A program made the position numbers and the translations under genes. From Symbiodinium natans (Eukaryota; Sar; Dinophyceae; Suessiales; Symbiodiniaceae): a DNA stretch of 64,000 bases. Positions 21,506-32,018 of the stretch are shown piece by piece (positions within the stretch are counted from its first letter, which is position 1; every line of letters starts with the position of its first letter). The DNA lies in NCBI GenBank assembly GCA_905221605.1, contig CAJNDS010002502.1:38501-102500 (forward strand). The letters are read 5' to 3'. The notes below the pieces were generated by a model, which ran no database searches, had not been told where the DNA came from, and saw nothing but the letters and a program-made list of their open reading frames with translations.

Positions 21506-21737
21506 GCTGCTGCCAAATGCTCAGGTGGTCGTCGGCAGACGTGTGGGGGTTTCCAATTGGGGTAGCTAGGGGTACCTTACTGGGGTCCTTAATGATAACT
21601 CTAGGAGAATCCTACTATTTGGGGGTCCATATTAGGGCTCCCTTATTTTCGTAAATCCCCGCTCCTTGTAACCCTAAACCCTAAACCCTAAAACCCCCAT
21701 GTGGTACAGGGCTGGTAGGGAAGTCTGGTCCGTTCAC

Positions 21738-21826
21738 AGGGTTTAGGGTTTAGGGTTTAGGGTTTAGGGTTTAGGGTTTAGGGTTTAGGGTTTAGGGTGT
21801 AGGGTTTAGGGTGTATAGGGTTTAGG
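21738..21826. repeat. Interstitial telomere-like array (TTTAGGG)n
   Basis: About 12 units. A second run lies at 22066-22130. Confidence 0.93.
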
Positions 21827-22434
21827 ACCCCCAAAGGGAACCATGTCTTGGAGAAGTGACCATATCTAATCTTTCATTGAGTCCTGACATTGATGCCGCC
21901 TAGTTGCAGTTCCTGTTCTTTGAAACTTTGGGGGAAGACTAGGGGTACGCAGTCCATTGGTGGAAAAAACACCCATACAGTTAGGGCCTATTTGGAATGG
22001 CTACCAGGGGGGGGGGGGGGCGGGGCACTCTATACATATTTACCCAGGAAATATAAGATTATAAGGGTTTAGGGTTTAGGGTTTAGGGTTTAGGGTTTAG
22101 GGTTTAGGGATAGGGTTTAGGGTTTAGGGTAGGGGGGTTGAGGGCTTCGTACATCCTTACAGCCCCGAGTCTCCAAAATTAGGACCTCCAGGCTTCAGCC
22201 TAAGACACAGAACCCTAAGCCGTAGTGCCCTTATATACCAAAAGCGCTGAAGCTAATTAAGGGCTAAGGGTTTAGGGTTTAGGGTGAAGCATTCTACCCG
22301 CTACCCTAAATGTGATTGAGAAGAGAGCTGAAAAACTCGCAAAGCACGCCCTCCAAACTTTGAAGCCTTGAACCCTAAACCAGAACATCCTAAAGCCTAA
22401 ACCCTAAACCGTAAACCCTAAACCCTAAACCCAC

Positions 22435-22528
22435 ACTGCGCAAGACATATGCAGACCGAGCACCGTAGCACTGAACAGCAACACCCAAATCCGGAACCCT
22501 ACGCTCCACACTGCGGGTGGAGTTGTGG
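22435..22528 (-). CDS. Exon-like island, unknown product
   Basis: Minus frame NSTRSVERRVPDLGVAVQCY then GARSAYVLRSVG between telomere-like arrays. No family recognised. Confidence 0.36.
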
Positions 22529-22866
22529 TTTAGGGTTTAGGGCTTAGGGCTTAGGGTTTATAGGGTTTAGGGTTTAGGGTTTAGGATGACAGTATGGGTA
22601 TTTTATAACTAGGGTTTTCCATGATTAAGGAAAAATGGACAGCTATCTCCATATCAAACCGAAACAACCCTAGAAAATGCAAAACTCTACACTTCCTTCC
22701 GTTCTCTTTAGGTGCGGCCTCTTTGGTTTGTGCAGGTACCATCCAGAGGCTGGGAACAGATGAAGAAACCACCACCCCCACCCTGAACCCTACGCACCCC
22801 AACCCCTAAACCCTAAACCGTGACACTAGACCCGAAACCCTAAACCCTAAACCCTGGAGTCCCCCC

Positions 22867-22985
22867 AGCCCACTACCCCACCGCAAGGTTTTGCGTCGCT
22901 CCAACGCTGGCGTCTGGTTGCCGCATCTGCATGCTTACTGGTGTGTATGGAACACGTGGCACCATGACCTTTCTCTAGACAGTCG
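22867..22985 (-). CDS. Exon-like island, unknown product
   Basis: Minus frames read GHGATCSIHTSKHADAATRR or, in another phase, VPRVPYTPVSMQMRQPDASV. Both are open, so the phase cannot be fixed. Confidence 0.3.
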
Positions 22986-23019
22986 ACCCTCTCAACCCCA
23001 ATCCTAAACTCTAAAACTT

Positions 23020-23232
23020 TGGGTTTAGGGTTTAGGGTTTAGGGTTTAGGGTTTAGGGTTTAGGGTTTAGGGTTTAGGGTTTAGGGTTTAGGTTTTAGGG
23101 TTTAGGGTTTAGGGTTTAGGGTTTAGGGTTTAGGGATTAAGGTTTAGGGTTTAGGGTTTAGGGTTTAGGAAACCCTAAACCCTCAAACCATGAACCCTAA
23201 ACCCTCAAACCCTCAACCCTGAACCCTAAACT
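23020..23232. repeat. Head-to-head telomere-like arrays
   Basis: About 20 TTTAGGG units run into CCCTAAA/CCCTCAA units at about 23169-23171, giving a TTTAGG-AA-ACCCTAAA junction. Confidence 0.9.
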
Positions 23233-23342
23233 TAAACTTTTTTTTGGCTATTGGGACTAGAGGGCTCAGCTTTCAGACTCCGGCTGCGGGAGTTGGGACT
23301 TCAAGGTACTGAGCTGAGGATTTTCTGGGTTCAGGATGGTTT

Positions 23343-23450
23343 GGGGCTTAGGGTTTAGGGTTTAGGGTTTAGGGTTTAGGGTTTAGGGTTTAGGGTTTAG
23401 GGTTTAGGGTTTAGGGTTTAGGGTTTAGGGTTTAGGGTTTAGGATTCAGG
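23343..23450. repeat. Interstitial telomere-like array (TTTAGGG)n
   Basis: About 14 perfect units, then TTCAGGG variants. Confidence 0.95.
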
Positions 23451-23663
23451 GTTCCGGGCTTAGGACGTAGGAAAACATTCGGGCGGAGGGTTGGTATTGG
23501 GGGGGGGGGGGGGAGGGCTGGTCTATTTGAATTGACGTGCCCTTGTCATGTCTCGAATATACAGAATACTCCTTATAAGCAAAAGGGGCCCAGATTTTTG
23601 TGTAAGCCCTGAACCCTAAACACTAAACCCTAAACCCTGTACACCAAATCTGGTGGCTCACGT

Positions 23664-23790
23664 GTCAACTTCATCTCTCGGTGCATCTGCTGCTGACTAT
23701 CTGCACATCAGCATCGCTGCCTGACAAGCCGTTCTGGTATGTGGCGCCCTGTCCATGCGTTGATCGCACTCCACTGGCAAAGCCATCCGC
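23664..23790 (-). CDS. Exon-like island, unknown product
   Basis: Minus frame ADGFASGVRSTHGQGATYQN then GLSGSDADVQIVSSRC, about 40 codons. Balanced composition and no low complexity. Unknown family. Confidence 0.4.
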
Positions 23791-23899
23791 TAAACCTTGG
23801 ACCCGAAACCCCGTAAAACCCTAAATCCCAACCCCTAAACCCTGAACCCCCTGAACCCCTTATATACCTAAATCCCCTGAACCCTATAAACCCCACTCT

Positions 23900-24110
23900 T
23901 GAGGGGGTACCAGGAGGGACTCCTCACGGGGACCCTTGACCTTCTTCTCCTATACAACCCCTATATCACCCCTTTTTATGTGTATATACCTGAGCCCTAA
24001 ACCCTAAACAATAAAACCCTAAAGCCCCTGAATAATCCCTAAGGTCCCTTGTACGGGTCCCTCGTTTAGTCCCTTGACACTTTGACTCAAACTTTGCGGA
24101 GGCCAAGGGA
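23900..24110. other. Fragments of a GGGTCCCT-type element and repeats
   Basis: Contains GGGACTCCTCACGGGGACCC (about 23931) and CCCTTGTACGGGTCCCTCGT (about 24053). Matches in reverse complement occur at 63285-63440 and about 49630, suggesting a dispersed element. Confidence 0.45.
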
Positions 24111-24502
24111 AAGGTTTAGGGTTTAGGGTTTAGGGTTTAGGGATTAAGGTTTGGGGTCCAGGGTTTAGGGTTTAGGGTTTAGGATTTAGGGTTTAGGGTT
24201 GTCAGCCTGTGGCCGTGAGTCCCCCCATTCGGTAGTGCTCGGTAGGGCTTGGGGGTGTAGAGGTAGGGCTTTTGGGTTTAGGGGTGTAGGTCTTTAGGGT
24301 GCAGGGGTTTAGGGCTTTAGGGTGTAGAGGTTTAGGGGTTTGGGTTTGGGGGTTATAGGGTATAGGGTCACTAGGGTCCGACCGAAGCGCTCTTACTCCT
24401 GAGGGACTCTCTAGGTCTCCAGTTCTTCCCCAGGCCCAAGAAGCCCTAAACCCGAAATCCAAAATCCGCCAGCCCTACACCTCTCCAAACAGCAAATCTT
24501 AG

Positions 24503-24598
24503 TTGTCCAGTACCTAGGGGTTTTAAAGGTTAACCTTTGGGAATATAAGGGGAATATATTAACCCAAAAAGGTTAAAGGTTACCTACTACTAAGAAAT
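24503..24598. mobile_element. Short foldback element
   Basis: Arms AAAGGTTAACCTTTGGG and AACCCAAAAAGGTTAAAGG around GAATATAAGGGGAATATATT. Outer ends AGTACC and GGTTACCTACTACT. Non-coding; a MITE-like fold is the only support. Confidence 0.5.
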
Positions 24599-24881
24599 CC
24601 AGCGCCCATCCTGTGACAGAGTCTTCCATGCTACCTTCAAAAGTCAAGGGACTGAAGGAGGGACCCTTAAGAAACCCTTAAGCGCGCGCCCTAAACCCTT
24701 CAAAGACAAACCCCACGTCAACCCGACAGCCTAAACCCTACACCCAATCCGCCGTGCTTGCTACTTGGATTTCGGGTTAGGGTTTCGGGTTCAGGGTTTA
24801 GGGTACCCTGATCCCTCAACCCTCAACCCTCAACCCTCAACCCTAAACCCTAAACCCTAAACCCTAAACCCTTACAGACCC

Positions 24882-24976
24882 TGGTTGGGGTGCGACATCC
24901 TGAGCCAGGGGGCCCTCTGATGCGATCGTGGCGCAACCGCCACTTGAACTCCTTATCCCGCCTGCCTTTGCGGACC
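24882..24976 (-). CDS. Exon-like island, phase undecided
   Basis: Minus frames read GGCATIASEGPLAQDVAPQP or RRDKEFKWRLRHDRIRGPPG. No family recognised. Confidence 0.28.
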
Positions 24977-25214
24977 CTAAACCCTAAACGCTAAACCTTA
25001 AACCCTAAACCCTAAACCCCCTAAACCCTAAGCCCTAAAGCGACTACGGTGTTTATTCAACCCTCAAACCCCATGCCAACAAAAATCCACAGTTCTCAAG
25101 AGGCTTGTAGGGCTTACAGCCCACAAACGGAAGACCCTAAACAGGAAACCCTAAACCCTAAAACCTATCGCTAAGGCGTTGCACTCCAATCCATGAGCCG
25201 TGGAGTTTGTTTAA

Positions 25215-25468
25215 GGGTTTGGGTTTAGGGTTGAGGGTTTAGGGTTTAGGGTTTGGGCTTTGGGGTTTGGGGTGTGGGGTTTGGGGTTTGGGGTTTAGGG
25301 TTTAGGGTTTAGGGTTCAGGGTTCAGGGTTCAGGGTTCAGGGTTCAGGGTTTAGGGTTTAGGGTTTAGGGTTTAGGGTTTAGGGTTTAGGGTTTAGGGTT
25401 TAGGGTTTAGGGTTTAGGGTTTAGGGTTTAGGGTTTAGGGTTTAGGGTTTAGGGTTTAGGGTTTAGGG
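25215..25468. repeat. Interstitial telomere-like array (TTTAGGG)n
   Basis: TTTGGGG and TTCAGGG blocks, then about 18 perfect TTTAGGG units. Confidence 0.95.
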
Positions 25469-25594
25469 GTGCACTTCAGAGCTTTTCCTTAAGCCTGCCT
25501 AGTCTAAGATGAAGGGATGATGGTGTTGCGAGATGAGAGTTTGGGGATGAGAATGTCAGTGCCCGAAGCGGTTTATGGCTAGGACTCAATTGCA

Positions 25595-25680
25595 CCCTAA
25601 ACCCTAAACCTAAACCCTAAACCCTAAACCCTAAACCCTAAACCCTAAACCCTAAACCCTAAACCCTAAACCCTAAACCT
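25595..25680. repeat. Interstitial telomere-like array (CCCTAAA)n
   Basis: About 12 units with one 6-bp slip. Confidence 0.95.
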
Positions 25681-25914
25681 GTAGATACCTGAAGGTGCAC
25701 AATCGGCCGAGCCAAACAAAAGGAGTAAGTGGCAAGAACGGGACTTTAACTACACGCTCACTAGACAGACGCAACTCTAAACCCTGAACTCTAAACCTTA
25801 TACCCTACACCCCGAACCCTAAACCCTAAAACCTAAACCCTGAACCCTAAACCCTAAACCGCCTTTCAAGCTTGGCTAGCAAGGCATGGGGCATGGGTAT
25901 AGTGTCTGCTACGC

Positions 25915-25985
25915 GCCGCGCTCACACAAGCCGACCGCCAGCAGGTTGGCTTCACGTTGAAATCTTGCAGCTCTGGCCTAAACCC
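25915..25985 (-). CDS. Exon-like island, unknown product
   Basis: Minus frame RARAARFQREANLLAVGLCE then a stop (or an unresolved donor). Helical, charged composition. Confidence 0.3.
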
Positions 25986-26057
25986 TAAACCCTAAACTCT
26001 AAACCCTAAACCCTAAACCCTAAACCCTAAACTCTGCGTGCTCAAGCCAGGAACCCC

Positions 26058-26369
26058 CTAACCTCGACGCAGCTTAAGCTCGGAATCCGAAATCCCAAAA
26101 CCGTCATCGAGACATGTCGGGCTTTCCATTATTTTGGGCTTTTTGATCCCAAACTCCGGCCTGTGCTCCGGCCCCGTAAGGGGTAGGTCAGGAGAATGAA
26201 TTGGGGCATCGCTCCTAGATGAGAAGTAGTAAGGGATCGCAGTTTTCTGTTGCAGCCTCCAGCTCCAAATAACATCCGAAAGCACGTCGTGCAATTCGAA
26301 ATCTCTGTGCTTCTCGTCCTCGCAGGCCGGCGGTCTTTCCATTATTCCTGTAGCCTTCAACATTTCCAT
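26058..26369 (-). CDS. Possible exon, 103-codon open frame
   Basis: Non-repetitive minus frame with stretches such as EDEKHRDFELHDVLSDVIWS and LTGPEHRPEFGIKKPKIMES. No domain recognised. It is longer than the neighbouring islands and may include intronic sequence. Confidence 0.3.
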   Translation of the reverse strand: MEMLKATGIMERPPACEDEKHRDFELHDVLSDVIWSWRLQQKTAIPYYFSSRSDAPIHSPDLPLTGPEHRPEFGIKKPKIMESPTCLDDGFGISDSELKLRRG

Positions 26370-26528
26370 TTTTTTTGGGCCCCCAAATTATTTTCCTGAA
26401 ATTGGGTTTATGTTTGGGGTGTTGGCTCCCGTAGTGGATAGTAGTCTTCCCGGACGGTTTGGGCCAAAAAAGTTTCTTTAACCCTAAACACTAAACCCTA
26501 AACAAGTCGGGTTCAGGGTTAGGGTTTA

Positions 26529-26610
26529 TCTAAGGGTAGTTACATGGTCTTTGAATATGGTCCCCGACCTTCCTTGAAGGGTTCTGAGTGTGGGCCCTTG
26601 GGTTTTTGTA
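26529..26610 (-). mobile_element. TACCTTCAGAACC element family, minus-oriented copy
   Basis: In minus orientation it has CCCAAGGGCCC, CAGAACCCTTC and ends GACCATGTAACTACCCTTAG. The same order of blocks is found at 29609-29700, 36925-37031 and 40405-40512. Confidence 0.6.
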
Positions 26611-26692
26611 TGGTAAAAACGGGGCATTCCATAAACAGGATGTTCGTAGTTGTTTTGGAGAAGGAATGGGGGGCGGGGGCCAGGAAAAACAT

Positions 26693-26765
26693 CCTAAACC
26701 CTAAACCCTAAACCCTAAACACTAAACCCTAAACCCTAAACCCTAAACCCTAAACTCTAAACCCT
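26693..26765. repeat. Interstitial telomere-like array (CCCTAAA)n
   Basis: About 10 units. The island 26766-26852 that follows reads DRPAAGSEPLSGRVWAAAAS on minus, a possible exon. Confidence 0.9.
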
Positions 26766-26857
26766 TTCGGTCAAACCTGCTGGCAGCAGCCGCCCACACG
26801 CGCCCAGAGAGGGGCTCGCTCCCTGCAGCCGGCCTGTCCGTGGAAGTCTTTGGGGTT

Positions 26858-27055
26858 CGGGTTTAGGGTTTAGGGTTTAGGGTTTAGGGTTTAGGGTTTA
26901 GGGTTTAGGGTTTAGGGTTTAGGGTTTAGGGTTTAGGGTTTAGGGTTTAGGGTTTAGGGTTTAGGGTTTAGGGTGTAGGGTTTAGGGTTTAGGGTTTAGG
27001 GTTTAGGGTTTAGGGTTTAGGGTTTAGGGTTTAGGGTTTAGGGTTTAGGGTTTGC
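26858..27055. repeat. Interstitial telomere-like array (TTTAGGG)n
   Basis: About 27 units, nearly perfect. Confidence 0.95.
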
Positions 27056-27059
27056 TGTG

Positions 27060-27205
27060 ATAGGGCGTAGGTGCTGTGAAGGTTAGGCTTCGGAACAAGC
27101 TCGAAAGCTTCGTGAGGTGCGAAGAGCAGCTTTGGCCCGATTGTGGAGGGCCATCTAATACTTTTCTCCCACCCCACGCCGTCCGAGGCGGCAAAGCCAC
27201 CCAAA
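27060..27205 (-). CDS. Exon-like island, unknown product
   Basis: Minus frame GGFAASDGVGWEKSIRWPST then IGPKLLFAPHEAFELVPKPN. Strongly protein-like; plus is also open (RCEEQLWPDCGGPSNTFLPP). No family recognised. Confidence 0.4.
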
Positions 27206-27565
27206 CCTATTCCTTTTAGGGTTTAGGCCTAAACTCAAGGCAACAGTTCATTTTTAAAAACTTATTGAGTTTCATGATGTTCGGGCCAGGGGTCAAGGGG
27301 CCAGGCAGGTCGGGGGCCAGGTTAGGGGGGGTGGGGGGGGCACAGCCACCTCTTGTGAGGCTCCCAAAAAAACGTGTTCGGGTAGAACGTGTTCGACCTG
27401 GGTCGGCTTGTGCCATCGAGGTCAAAGGGCTTAAGCGCCGCCCCCCAACGTAGGGGGCGGCCTAAGCCCTGAGTTCAGGGTTTAGGGTTTAGGGTTTAGG
27501 GTCTAGGGTTTAGGGTTTAGGGGTTAGGGCTTAGGGCTTAGGGTTTCCGGTTTCAACTGCTATAA

Positions 27566-27670
27566 ACTTGGTAGCCCAGTAACCATTATAATAAGGGCGC
27601 CCTTTTTAAGGTACTTTATAAGGGAACCCATAACAAAAAAAAGGTAAAGGGTACCACTGGGCTACCAAGT
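27566..27670. mobile_element. MITE-like element, ACTTGGTAGCCCAGTAACC family, copy 1
   Basis: Inverted termini ACTTGGTAGCCCAGTAACC and GGTACCACTGGGCTACCAAG with an AT-rich core. A second copy lies at 34538-34652. Confidence 0.75.
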
Positions 27671-28375
27671 AAAGCTCTCTGTAACCCGAGTGTCATTGAA
27701 AGACGCGGATACTTGAAGGTTCAAGCGCCCGGCAGCCCCACTATCACTGCACTTTCAACCCAGTTAAGACCATTTTTGGGGGTACTTAAGAAGCTTATAG
27801 CTGGGTTATCACCCTAAACCCTAAGCCCTAAAGCCCTCAAACGGCACTAAACCCTGCACCCTAAGCCCTAAGCCCTAAACCCTGAGACCAAAATCACTGT
27901 TGTAGTTCAGGGGGTTCTACGTAGCCTGCGCCTACAAGTATTCGCCCTAAACCCTAAACCCTAAACCCTAAACCCTAAACCCTAAACCCTAAAAGGGGGA
28001 ACTAAGTAGGCCCTTGACATGGGGGGGGGGGGGGGGGGGGGGGGGCACCGGTGAGCTGTGAAGCTCGAACCCTTGAAGGAAGCAATTCTTACTATTGCTT
28101 CTCAGAACCCTCAAAAAATCAAAAAAAAAAAAAAAGACAATGCAGTCTTTGGTTAGATGCAAAGCATGATCAGCCTACAGTTGGAAAGTTCAAGAACACC
28201 TTGCCGCAAAATCAACAACCCTAAAACACTAAACCCTAAACCTGTAAAACCTTAAAAGTCTAAAGTCCTACTAGTAGAATCCTAAACCCGGACCCGGTTG
28301 CCCCTCCCGCTACCCCTGAAGCAAGAGATGCAGTCGCACCGCCCTATCGTGAACAAAAAAGTTCCCCTAACCCCA

Positions 28376-28505
28376 AGCCCTACAGGCCCAAAAGGCCCCA
28401 AAGGCCCTAACGGCCCTCAAGGCCCTAAAGGCCCTAAAGGCCCTAGAGGCCCTCAAGGTCCTAAAAGCCCTAAAGGCCCTAAAGACCCTGAAGGCCCTAA
28501 AGGCA
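28376..28505 (+). repeat. GGCCCTAAA 9-bp repeat encoding Gly-Pro-Lys triplets
   Basis: About 14 units of GGCCCTAAA and variants. As 9 is a multiple of 3, one frame reads a collagen-like [20 protein letters not shown] inside a 76-codon ORF (28298-28528). More likely an expansion of a telomere-like unit than a gene. Confidence 0.8.
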
Positions 28506-29276
28506 TACTCCCCTTAGAACCTTCATAAAAGTAATAGTTGCAATATCATCTTGGGGTTTTATATAAACAAAAATTAAAAAAAATATCATTCCCAAGGGGA
28601 ATATGGAAAGGCTCTAAACATTCAACGGCACAAATGACTGCGATAGACGATGGCTGGGATATAGGTTTAGGGTTTAGGGTTCAGGGTTTAGAGTTTAGGG
28701 TTTAGGGGCTTCATTTCTGTGCGTGTCCAACACACTCGGCGAGGTTCGGGTTTTGTGGGTTAATGCTTTGTCGGGGGTGAGCTGTGGGGGGAGGGGGTCA
28801 GGGCTTATGGTGGAGTGAATGTTAAACGCGGCCCAACTTTCCATCTTCTTTCTCCTACCTCTGCATGTCTGTCGTGCAAAATTCTGGTCTGTCGTGCGAA
28901 CTCCGGAATAGCTGGATGTATTTGAAAACTACCCGATGTCGACGTGAGAGATATTCTCTGAAGGACTTAGACATACGCGTGCGCAATATGTCTCACACAG
29001 TGGCACGCGGAGAGTTGTGGGGATGTTAGTCTAAAACCCTAAACCTGTGGCATGTATTCTGCAACGCAGAACTTGCATACGCATCCCGAAACATGCCGAT
29101 CATGCATGGTGCACACCAGATACGAAAGGGTTTAGGGTTTAGGGTTTAGGGTTTCGGGTTTCGGGTTTAGGGTTTAGGGTTTAGGGTTTAGGGTTTAGGG
29201 TTTAGGGTGTAGGGTTTAGGGTTCAGGGTTTAGGGTTTAGGGTTTAAGGTAAGTTTAAGGTAATGTAGACCCAAGA

Positions 29277-29396
29277 GTAACCTGGGAATGAAAAGAGGGC
29301 CCATTTTGGTTCCAAGAGGCCTACACACCCTAAACCCTAGAAAAGGGCATGAGGGCCTACTCTGGGCCTACTCTGGGTCCTCTCTGGGTCCCACTG
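29277..29396. mobile_element. Possible inverted-repeat element, AGACCCAAGAGTAAC family
   Basis: Starts AGACCCAAGAGTAACCTGGG and ends TACTCTGGGTCC. A similar start and order of blocks occurs at 31494-31615. Confidence 0.45.
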
Positions 29397-29608
29397 ATTT
29401 AGGGCTCAGGGTTTAGGGTTTAGGGTTTAGGGTTTAGGGTTTAGGGTTTAAGAGCAGCGACAGCGCAAGATCAGTTGTAGGGGGCGGTCTCATGGCTTGG
29501 CATGACCTTATCAACCCTAAATTCTTCGGGCAGTTCCATTGTTACTTAATATGGGCCTTAGGGTTTAGGGCTTAGGGCTTGGGGTTTAGGGTGTAGGGTT
29601 TCGGGGAA

Positions 29609-29702
29609 CCCTTGATTTTATAAAACCCAAGGGCCTATACTTCAGAACCTTATAAAGAAGGTAAGGGACTATATTTAAAGGACCATGCAACTACCCTTAG
29701 AT
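29609..29702 (+). mobile_element. TACCTTCAGAACC element family, copy
   Basis: Blocks CCCAAGGGCCTATACTTCAG, AAGAAGGTAAGGGACTATAT and GGACCATGCAACTACCCTTA in the same order as the copies at 26.5, 36.9 and 40.4 kb. Confidence 0.6.
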
Positions 29703-29879
29703 AGACCCGCAAGCCCTTGAGGGGTATGGGTAAGGGTTGTAGGGTTTGAGGTTTAGAGTTTGGGGTTTAGGGTTTAGATTTTAGGGTTTAGGGTTTAGGG
29801 TGAGTTTTGAGTAGGGTTTTGGGGAAGGTCTTAAGCTGTTGCCTGAAGGAATGGGGCCTAGGTTATGAATCTGAGGGTT

Positions 29880-30038
29880 TCGGGTTTAGTTTAGGGTTTA
29901 GGGCTTAGGGTTTAGGGCTTAGGGGCTGAGGGGTTAGGGTTTAGGGTTTAGGGTTTAGGGTTTAGGGTTTAGGGTTTAGGGTTTAGGGTTTAGGGTTTAG
30001 GGTTTAGGGTTTAGGGTTTAGGGTTTAGGGTTTAGGGC
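29880..30038. repeat. Interstitial telomere-like array (TTTAGGG)n
   Basis: About 18 units. Confidence 0.95.
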
Positions 30039-30334
30039 GCAGAAATTCCAGGTTGTTGCTGAACCTATAGGGGCAAAATCTGTATTGACTTGGGATGGGG
30101 CGAACAGTATTCAGGTTTGGTTGCTTGTTGTCTAGGGTTTACTGCAACGAAAAGAAGCACAAGAAAAAGAACGAGTACAAAAAGAAGAACTATAAAAGCG
30201 GTAGCTGAACAACCCTTTGTTAAAAAAAAAACAAGACCGCGCATTGCACCCTAACCACAACCTGTACCGCAACCGCGACAATACCAACCATCAAAGAACA
30301 GCCACAAAGTCTTGAACACATGCGCAGACACGGT

Positions 30335-30452
30335 TTAGGGTTTAGGGTTTAGGGTTTAGGGTTTAGGGTTTAGGGTTTAGGGTTTAGGGTTTAGGGTTTA
30401 GGGTTTAGGGTTTAGGGTTTAGGGTTTAGGGTTTAGGGTTTAGGGTTTAGGG
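30335..30452. repeat. Interstitial telomere-like array (TTTAGGG)n
   Basis: About 16 perfect units with sharp edges on both sides. Confidence 0.95.
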
Positions 30453-31046
30453 TCTCTTTACCAATGCAGGTGCATGCCTAGGGCCCTATAATGTCTACAT
30501 GTACAATGCGCACGAATGCAGACACGCAAACAGGTACACAGACATATTAAGGGGGTATACGAAGATGAGGGAACCCAACTATCGTCCCCCAAAATAATTA
30601 TAAACAAAACCCCAAGAAGGGATCCCTAATTTCGGAAATCCCCATGTAGTATGTATGCATGTACACATGCACTGGGCGCCTGTGTCAACAGGCTCCACAA
30701 CTCTCCAATCGCGCGAAGACAAGATGTGTATTGCCCCAAATAGGGGTTCCCCCTTTTGTACCCCCAAATAGGATAGAATCCCCTAACCCTAACCTCTAAA
30801 CCCTAGAGCCTAAACACTATTTTCGGAAACCCCCATATCAGGGGCCCCCCCCCACCATCCCTGCCCTTCGGAGGGTTTGGCAAGCCCAGACATCCTTCTG
30901 TCAACCATTGCAAATGGTTTATATAGGGTTTAGGGTTTAGGGTTTATAGGGTTTAGGGTTTAGGGTTTAGGGTTTATACGGTTTAGGGTTCATTGCGGAA
31001 TTTGGGCTTGAGCGCTAAAGTCTGAGTCTTGGGATGAGTGTTGCAG

Positions 31047-31180
31047 GAGCCCTTGGCTCTGCAACCCTGGCGGGGGGAGGACGCAAAAACGCAGGCGCGC
31101 TCGCGGACGCGGCCATAGGCGGACGCAGAAGTTATGGCGCCGAGAGTGTGCGTCGCCAAGCCCTCAAGATCGGTTAAGGC
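31047..31180 (-). CDS. Exon-like island, strand not certain
   Basis: The minus strand reads ALTDLEGLATHTLGAITSAS then AYGRVRERACVFASSPRQ. Plus reads a Gly/Ala/Arg-rich frame ending at TAA 31175-31177 after a TTGCAG acceptor-like site. Minus has the more natural composition. Confidence 0.36.
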
Positions 31181-31324
31181 TTAGGGTTTGGGGTTTAGGG
31201 TTTAGAGTTTAGAGTTTAGGGTTTTCCCAGTTCTTAACAGGGAATATACTCCCTTAGAGGGTTCTAGAGGGGGCATACCGCTTAGGGTTAGGGTTTAGGG
31301 TTTAGGGTTTAGGGTTTAGGGTTG

Positions 31325-31412
31325 AGGGTTTAGGGTTTGGGGTTTGGGGTTTGGGGTTTGGGGTTTGGGGTTTGGGGTTTGGGGTTTGGGGTTTGGGGTT
31401 TGGGGTTTACAG
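31325..31412. repeat. (TTTGGGG)n array
   Basis: About 12 homogeneous TTTGGGG heptamers between TTTAGGG units. The same variant forms blocks at 36793-36865 and 61733-61818. Confidence 0.93.
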
Positions 31413-31654
31413 TTTACGGTTTAGGGTTTAGGGTTTAGGGTCTAGGGTCTAGGGTCTAGGGCAAACCCAAACCTGGCTTAAACAAAGACCAAAAACTAGA
31501 CCCAGGAGTAACCTAGGAATAAAAGGGGTGCCCTTTTTTTACTTTTTCTGGTGTTAAGGGAATTCTAAGGGAACCCCAACAAAAGAAGTAAGGGCCTAGT
31601 CCCTAGATTCTTTGAAGGTTTTCTCAACAAACTCGAGGCACCTTATCGGGGATC

Positions 31655-31790
31655 TCATTATGAGAGAATCCTACTTAGAGGCCCCATTTTTTTCGTAAAC
31701 CCCCATTTTCACTGAACTTCGACATAAGAGAATCCTACTTAAGAGGCCCCATTCCTTTTGCGTAAACCCCCCCTTTGCACTGAACTGCGA
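31655..31790. repeat. Tandem duplication of a unit of about 70 bp
   Basis: Two copies of AGAGAATCCTACTTAAGAGG, CCCCATT, CGTAAACCCCC and CACTGAACT.CGACAT, adjoining the exon-like island at 31.78 kb. Related single copies occur near 21605 and, more loosely, 30750. Confidence 0.75.
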
Positions 31791-31912
31791 CATTGACATC
31801 GAGGGCTCGGCGTTCTGGAACTTTTTCCATCGACCAATCATCGATGATCGAGAGCAGGGGCCCCAGGCTGCGAAAATCAGAGGCCCACGAACGGTAAAGG
31901 AAGCCAGGGCCC
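31780..31912 (-). CDS. Exon-like island, unknown product
   Basis: Minus frame GFLYRSWASDFRSLGPLLSI then IDDWSMEKVPERRALDVNVA. Very protein-like, about 42 codons. The 3' edge runs into the tandem duplication (CGCAGTTCAGTG). No family recognised. Confidence 0.45.
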
Positions 31913-32018
31913 TCAACCCGAAGCCAACCCTGAACCCTAAACGCCCTAAGCCCTAAGCCCTGAGCCCTAAACCTTAAACCCTAGGCCTAACTAAACCCTA
32001 AACCCTAAACCTCTGGTC

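Larger units (their letters stand above)
27206..31040. other. Repeat-rich stretch with no supported gene
   Basis: Contains TTTAGGG arrays (27478-27545, 29128-29250, 29405-29450, 29880-30038, 30335-30450), a CCCTAAA array (27945-27990), a G-run (28019-28045), a 9-bp repeat (28376-28505) and small inverted-repeat elements. Unique patches at 28720-29110 and 30060-30330 have no convincing frame on either strand. Confidence 0.5.

Noticed and set aside
28298-28528. Collagen-like gene
   Set aside because: Best explained as the reading of a 9-bp repeat; kept only as a repeat and an observation.
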